DNA from: Bacteroidota bacterium
Lineage (GTDB): Bacteria; Bacteroidota; Ignavibacteria; Ignavibacteriales; Ignavibacteriaceae
Direction of reading: 5' to 3'
Length of the DNA: 8,472 bases
NCBI GenBank assembly: GCA_023433685.1
Contig: JAEYUD010000227.1
Location: 1 to 8,472, forward strand
Part shown: in pieces, positions 5,979-8,472 of the stretch
Position numbering within the stretch: position 1 is the first letter of the stretch
Layout: each line of letters begins with the position of its first letter
The notes under the pieces: generated by a model
Told to the model about the DNA's origin: nothing
Seen by the model: only the letters and a program-made list of their open reading frames with translations
Database searches by the model: none
Translations under genes and position numbers: made by a program

Positions 5979-6785
5979 TTAGACGGGCAACCGGGTTTCA
6001 AGGTAGCTCTTCAATGAGTTGAAGGCCTCCTCCGGTGTGTTGTGCACTTCAAAAATATTAACATCATTGGGTGAGATGGTGCCGAGGTCGATCAGTTTAT
6101 CAAAATTGATCAGATCGTTCCAGAAATCACTTCCGTATAATATTATCTTCATATCCTTCGTCATCTTCTTTGTCTGAAGGAGGGTCAGTATCTCGAACAT
6201 TTCGTCGAGGGTTCCGAATCCACCCGGGAAAATGATTACCGCCTTCGCGAGATAAGCGAACCAGAATTTACGCATAAAGAAGTAATGGAACTCGAAACCG
6301 AGTTCATCGATCACATAATCATTCATGCTCTCTTCTTTTGGAAGACTTATCGTAAGTCCAACTGATTTACAACCCGCGAGGGTGGCTCCCTTGTTGGCTG
6401 CTTCCATAATACCTGGACCCCCACCCGTTACGATGGCATAGCCTTTATCTTCGGTGGTTTTGGAAAGGAGGTACTCACCGGTTAAACGTGAAAGTTCAAC
6501 AGCTTCCTCATAATATTTTGAAGATTCAAGCTCCCGGTGGAGCTGGATCAATTCATTCTCACCCGCGTTGTCATCATTCTTGAATGCATCTATTTCAGCC
6601 ATCACCTGGTCCTTCGGTTTTATCCTCGCGGAGCCGAAGAAAGCGATGGTGTTTGTGATATTGTTCCGCTTGAACTTTGCCGCGGGATCGAGGTACTCTG
6701 AAAGTATTCTCACAGTTCTCGCCTCGGGAGAGTTCAGAAAATCTTCATTTTTGTAGGATTTTGGAGGTCTTCTTTTATGATCCAT
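5979..6785 (-). CDS. LOG-family (TIGR00730-type) Rossmann-fold nucleotide-binding protein
   Basis: 268 residues, soluble. Core motifs: FFGSARI (50-56), the nucleotide-binding GGGPGIMEAAN (121-131), SVGLTISLP, the conserved Met-Arg-Lys (171-173) inside FHYFFMRKFWF, and PGGFGTLDEMFE (187-198). This family was once called lysine decarboxylase-like; characterised LOG proteins are phosphoribohydrolases that release a base from nucleoside 5'-monophosphates, making free cytokinins in plants. Activity here is inferred from intact PGG-x-GT-x-x-E. Compared with short LOG enzymes (around 190 residues) it has an N-terminal extension of about 45 residues and a charged helical insert (about 57-90); I recall the same long form from other Bacteroidota. 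ATG 6785 is preceded by AGAGGAA; a TTG one codon upstream is less likely. It is divergent from dacB with a 107-bp gap. Confidence 0.88.
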   Translation of the reverse strand: MDHKRRPPKSYKNEDFLNSPEARTVRILSEYLDPAAKFKRNNITNTIAFFGSARIKPKDQVMAEIDAFKNDDNAGENELIQLHRELESSKYYEEAVELSRLTGEYLLSKTTEDKGYAIVTGGGPGIMEAANKGATLAGCKSVGLTISLPKEESMNDYVIDELGFEFHYFFMRKFWFAYLAKAVIIFPGGFGTLDEMFEILTLLQTKKMTKDMKIILYGSDFWNDLINFDKLIDLGTISPNDVNIFEVHNTPEEAFNSLKSYLETRLPV

Positions 6786-6842
6786 CAATTCCTCTTATTT
6801 TGGGTTTTCAATAAAATCGATAATTCCTATTTTTAAAGTTAA

Positions 6843-6848
6843 TATAAT
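6843..6848 (+). promoter_or_regulatory. Possible -10 element of dacB
   Basis: A perfect TATAAT lies 45 bp before the dacB start in the AT-rich divergent region, but no -35 box is seen at 16-18 bp upstream. I could not find a convincing promoter for the divergent LOG gene in the same region. Confidence 0.3.
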
Positions 6849-6892
6849 TGACTTTGTAAATAATTCCATCCATCCATTTTTCACCGGGTTTA

Positions 6893-8107
6893 ATGAAAAA
6901 AGGTTTACTTTTTATTTTATGGTCGGTTCTTCTACTCTGTGTTGAGGGACAATACCAGGGTGTGCGGGCCGGTATCAACGGAATACTTGGCAATGTACCC
7001 GCCGGCACTTCCTGGTCTGTTCTGATAATAGACGCTGAGACATCCGACACAGTCTATACATACGGGCACCGAAATCTTCTAATCCCTGCCTCAAACACGA
7101 AAGTGGTATCGAGCGCGGCAGCACTTCATTTGCTGGGTGGTGACTATGAACTTTCGACCGAGTTAAGATACAGCGGAAGTGTTGATGCTTCCGGTACTCT
7201 CCGGGGTGACCTTTACCTGAAGGCACTTGGGAATCCACTTATGAACGGGAAAGACCTCGAGAAATTCGTCAGGATGGTGAAAGCGATCGGGATAAATTCA
7301 GTGCATGGTGATATAATCGGTGATGACACACTTTTTGACACCCTCTATTTCAGATCGCAATATGTTGGCAACGGTGAGCTCGACTATGAAACATATCCCT
7401 TGTCAGCGCTTGTTCTCGACCATAACACGGGCCTGGCAGGAAACAGGTTCACAACTGCTCCTGTGTTTATTTCACAGACTTTTAAAACTATGCTCTCGAA
7501 CTCCGGTGTGCAGGTAACCGGGAGTACACACTCCGGCAGAACGCCCGCAGGCACAAACCTGATAACAGCCGTTACAGTGAGACTTTCTGATCTTCTGAAG
7601 ATCGTTAATAAACGGAGCGATAATTTTCTTGCAGAGTACACGGTTAAGCTCATAAGTGCTGCAGTAAACGGCGAGAGAGGGAACACCAAGAACGGTCTGA
7701 AGTTGTGCATGGGTTTTCTTCAGGAGAGTGGTGCCTACATAAAAGGGATGCAGATGGCTGACGGAAGCGGGTTATCGCGAAGAAACCTGATACCAACAGG
7801 CGTGATCATAAATATTTACAAATACATCTATGCCAACCAGATATTCAGAAGCCAGTTTTTATCCACTCTAAGTATTTCGGGGGTTGACGGTACACTTCGC
7901 TCCCGCATGAAGGAGCGTGAGGGTGACAACAATCTGAAAGGGAAGACGGGCACACTCTATGGTGTGATAACCTTAAGCGGATACTTCAAGACAAGAACTG
8001 GCAGGGATATGATGGGGGCAGTATTCTTCAACTATACAGCTTACGAGCCTGATTTTTACCGCGGGCTTCAGGATCAGATATTCAATCTGGTGATCAACTC
8101 ACTTTAA
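6893..8107 (+). CDS. dacB: D-alanyl-D-alanine carboxypeptidase/endopeptidase, PBP4 (DacB) family, peptidase S13
   Basis: 404 residues, exported. A signal peptide covers about residues 1-19 (MKKG, then LLFILWSVLLLC). The three penicillin-binding signatures are complete: S67-N-T-K70 (active-site Ser and Lys, in IPASNTKVVSSAAAL), S242-D-N244 (KRSDNFLAEY) and K351-T-G353 (LKGKTGTL). The ADGSGLSRRNLI segment (289-300) is typical of S13. The enzyme trims D-Ala or cleaves peptide cross-links of peptidoglycan in the periplasm. It is shorter than E. coli PBP4 (about 477 residues). The usual G-D-P after the LYLK strand reads G-N-P (113-115). ATG 6893 gives a proper signal peptide; there is no SD, and CCATCCATCCAT lies shortly upstream. 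The gene is monocistronic by layout. Confidence 0.94.
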   Translation: MKKGLLFILWSVLLLCVEGQYQGVRAGINGILGNVPAGTSWSVLIIDAETSDTVYTYGHRNLLIPASNTKVVSSAAALHLLGGDYELSTELRYSGSVDASGTLRGDLYLKALGNPLMNGKDLEKFVRMVKAIGINSVHGDIIGDDTLFDTLYFRSQYVGNGELDYETYPLSALVLDHNTGLAGNRFTTAPVFISQTFKTMLSNSGVQVTGSTHSGRTPAGTNLITAVTVRLSDLLKIVNKRSDNFLAEYTVKLISAAVNGERGNTKNGLKLCMGFLQESGAYIKGMQMADGSGLSRRNLIPTGVIINIYKYIYANQIFRSQFLSTLSISGVDGTLRSRMKEREGDNNLKGKTGTLYGVITLSGYFKTRTGRDMMGAVFFNYTAYEPDFYRGLQDQIFNLVINSL

Positions 8108-8113
8108 ACGAGA

Positions 8114-8140
8114 AAAGCCGTGTCGGGCTGACACGGCTTT
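8114..8140. terminator. Shared hairpin between convergent dacB and secG
   Basis: AAAGCCGTGTC (8114-8124) pairs perfectly with GACACGGCTTT (8130-8140) around GGGCT, an 11-bp stem. The T-tails are short on both strands (three Ts on plus, four on minus), so it may end transcription from both sides, but less strongly than the other terminators here. Confidence 0.75.
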
Positions 8141-8159
8141 AACTCAAACCAATCAACAA

Positions 8160-8472
8160 TTATTTAGCGGGTTTGTTCCCACCTGGATTCGCGGGAGCCT
8201 GCTGGGTCTGTCCGCCTTTTTGAATGATACTTTCCTGGCTGCTGCCCGTAGGGAGGAAAAAGCCATTAACCAAAATGGTTAGAATGGCTACAGCGGCCGC
8301 GAGAACCCAAGTGGCTTTCGCGAGAAAGTCTGCGGTACGGCGGGTACCAAACATGCTTCCAACGTTACCGCCGCCGAAAGTGGCTGTGAGGCCGCTGCCT
8401 TTCGACTGCTGAGTGAGCACTACAACGATAACAAGTACCGCGAGTAAAATAATGACAATACTGAAAAATGTA
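8160..8472 (-). CDS. secG: Protein translocase subunit SecG (start cut by right window edge)
   Basis: SecG is the small two-helix membrane subunit that helps SecYEG and SecA push proteins across the inner membrane. The reading frame runs off the window at 8472; about 103 residues are visible. Reading past the GTG at 8420 gives the missing first membrane helix (FFSIVIILLAVLVIVVVL), then the SecG signature TQQSKGSGLTATFGGG, a short cytoplasmic loop (MFGTRRTADFLAKAT) and the second helix (WVLAAAVAILTILVNGFF). The C-terminal tail is Gln/Pro/Gly-rich (QTQQAPANPGGNKPAK). The visible frame contains no credible start before the edge. The last partial codon ends in T, so at least one more residue and the start codon lie outside; the start is probably only a few bases away. 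Confidence 0.93.
   Translation of the reverse strand, partial: TFFSIVIILLAVLVIVVVLTQQSKGSGLTATFGGGNVGSMFGTRRTADFLAKATWVLAAAVAILTILVNGFFLPTGSSQESIIQKGGQTQQAPANPGGNKPAK

Noticed and set aside
6866..6877. CCATCCATCCAT repeat before dacB as a phase-variable tract
   Set aside because: Only three tetramer units are present, too few to call a slippage-prone tract.
6926..6940. Lipobox at LLLC of the DacB signal peptide
   Set aside because: The residue before Cys16 is Leu, which does not fit a lipoprotein signal; an ordinary signal peptidase I site after about residue 19 fits better.
8418..8420. GTG at 8420 as the secG start
   Set aside because: Starting there would lose the first membrane helix, which is plainly encoded upstream to the window edge.

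Overview
The window reads as an ordinary chromosomal stretch from a free-living bacterium of the Bacteroidota/Chlorobi lineage, possibly the Ignavibacteria. That placement is an inference from gene style: a SigR-like ECF sigma factor, a long-form LOG protein with the FHYFFMRKFWF signature, a DbpA-domain DEAD-box helicase, a bS21 of Bacteroidota type, and weak or missing Shine-Dalgarno sequences in front of several genes. No mobile elements, CRISPR arrays, tRNA or rRNA genes were seen. Both edge genes are cut by the window.

Layout. (1) 3-938, +: the C-terminal part of a zinc carboxypeptidase of family M14, open to the left edge. (2) 1060-2953, +: a tight three-gene unit made of a SigR-like ECF sigma factor, a membrane-anchored Cys-bearing putative anti-sigma factor starting 5 bp later, and a universal stress protein 11 bp after that. 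It is followed by a heptameric tandem repeat and a strong intrinsic terminator. (3) 3314-5185, +: a DEAD-box RNA helicase with a DbpA-type RNA-binding domain and a Gly/Ser/Arg tail, with its own sigma-70-like promoter and a terminator. (4) 5260-5845, +: a two-gene unit of a small zinc-ribbon/Tudor-like protein and ribosomal protein bS21 (rpsU). Its best promoter has the -35 box inside the helicase terminator loop. (5) 5979-6785, -: a LOG-family protein, convergent with rpsU; each gene has its own terminator. (6) 6893-8107, +: a D-Ala-D-Ala carboxypeptidase of the PBP4/DacB family, divergent from LOG. (7) 8160-8472, -: secG, cut by the right edge, convergent with dacB across a shared hairpin.

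How the genes fit together. The sigma/anti-sigma/Usp unit looks like a stress-response module. The sigma factor is close to the thiol-stress SigR type, but the partner is a transmembrane protein with a non-canonical cytoplasmic Cys pair and four Cys beyond the membrane, unlike the small soluble zinc anti-sigma RsrA. The helicase, zinc-ribbon protein and bS21 belong to RNA/ribosome biology. M14 peptidase, PBP4 and SecG belong to the envelope.

The points most worth following up are the anti-sigma architecture, the uncharacterised zinc-ribbon/Tudor-like protein linked to rpsU, the TTG start with extended SD match of rpsU, the promoter nested in a terminator, and the heptameric repeat. No clearly new defence or mobile system is visible.
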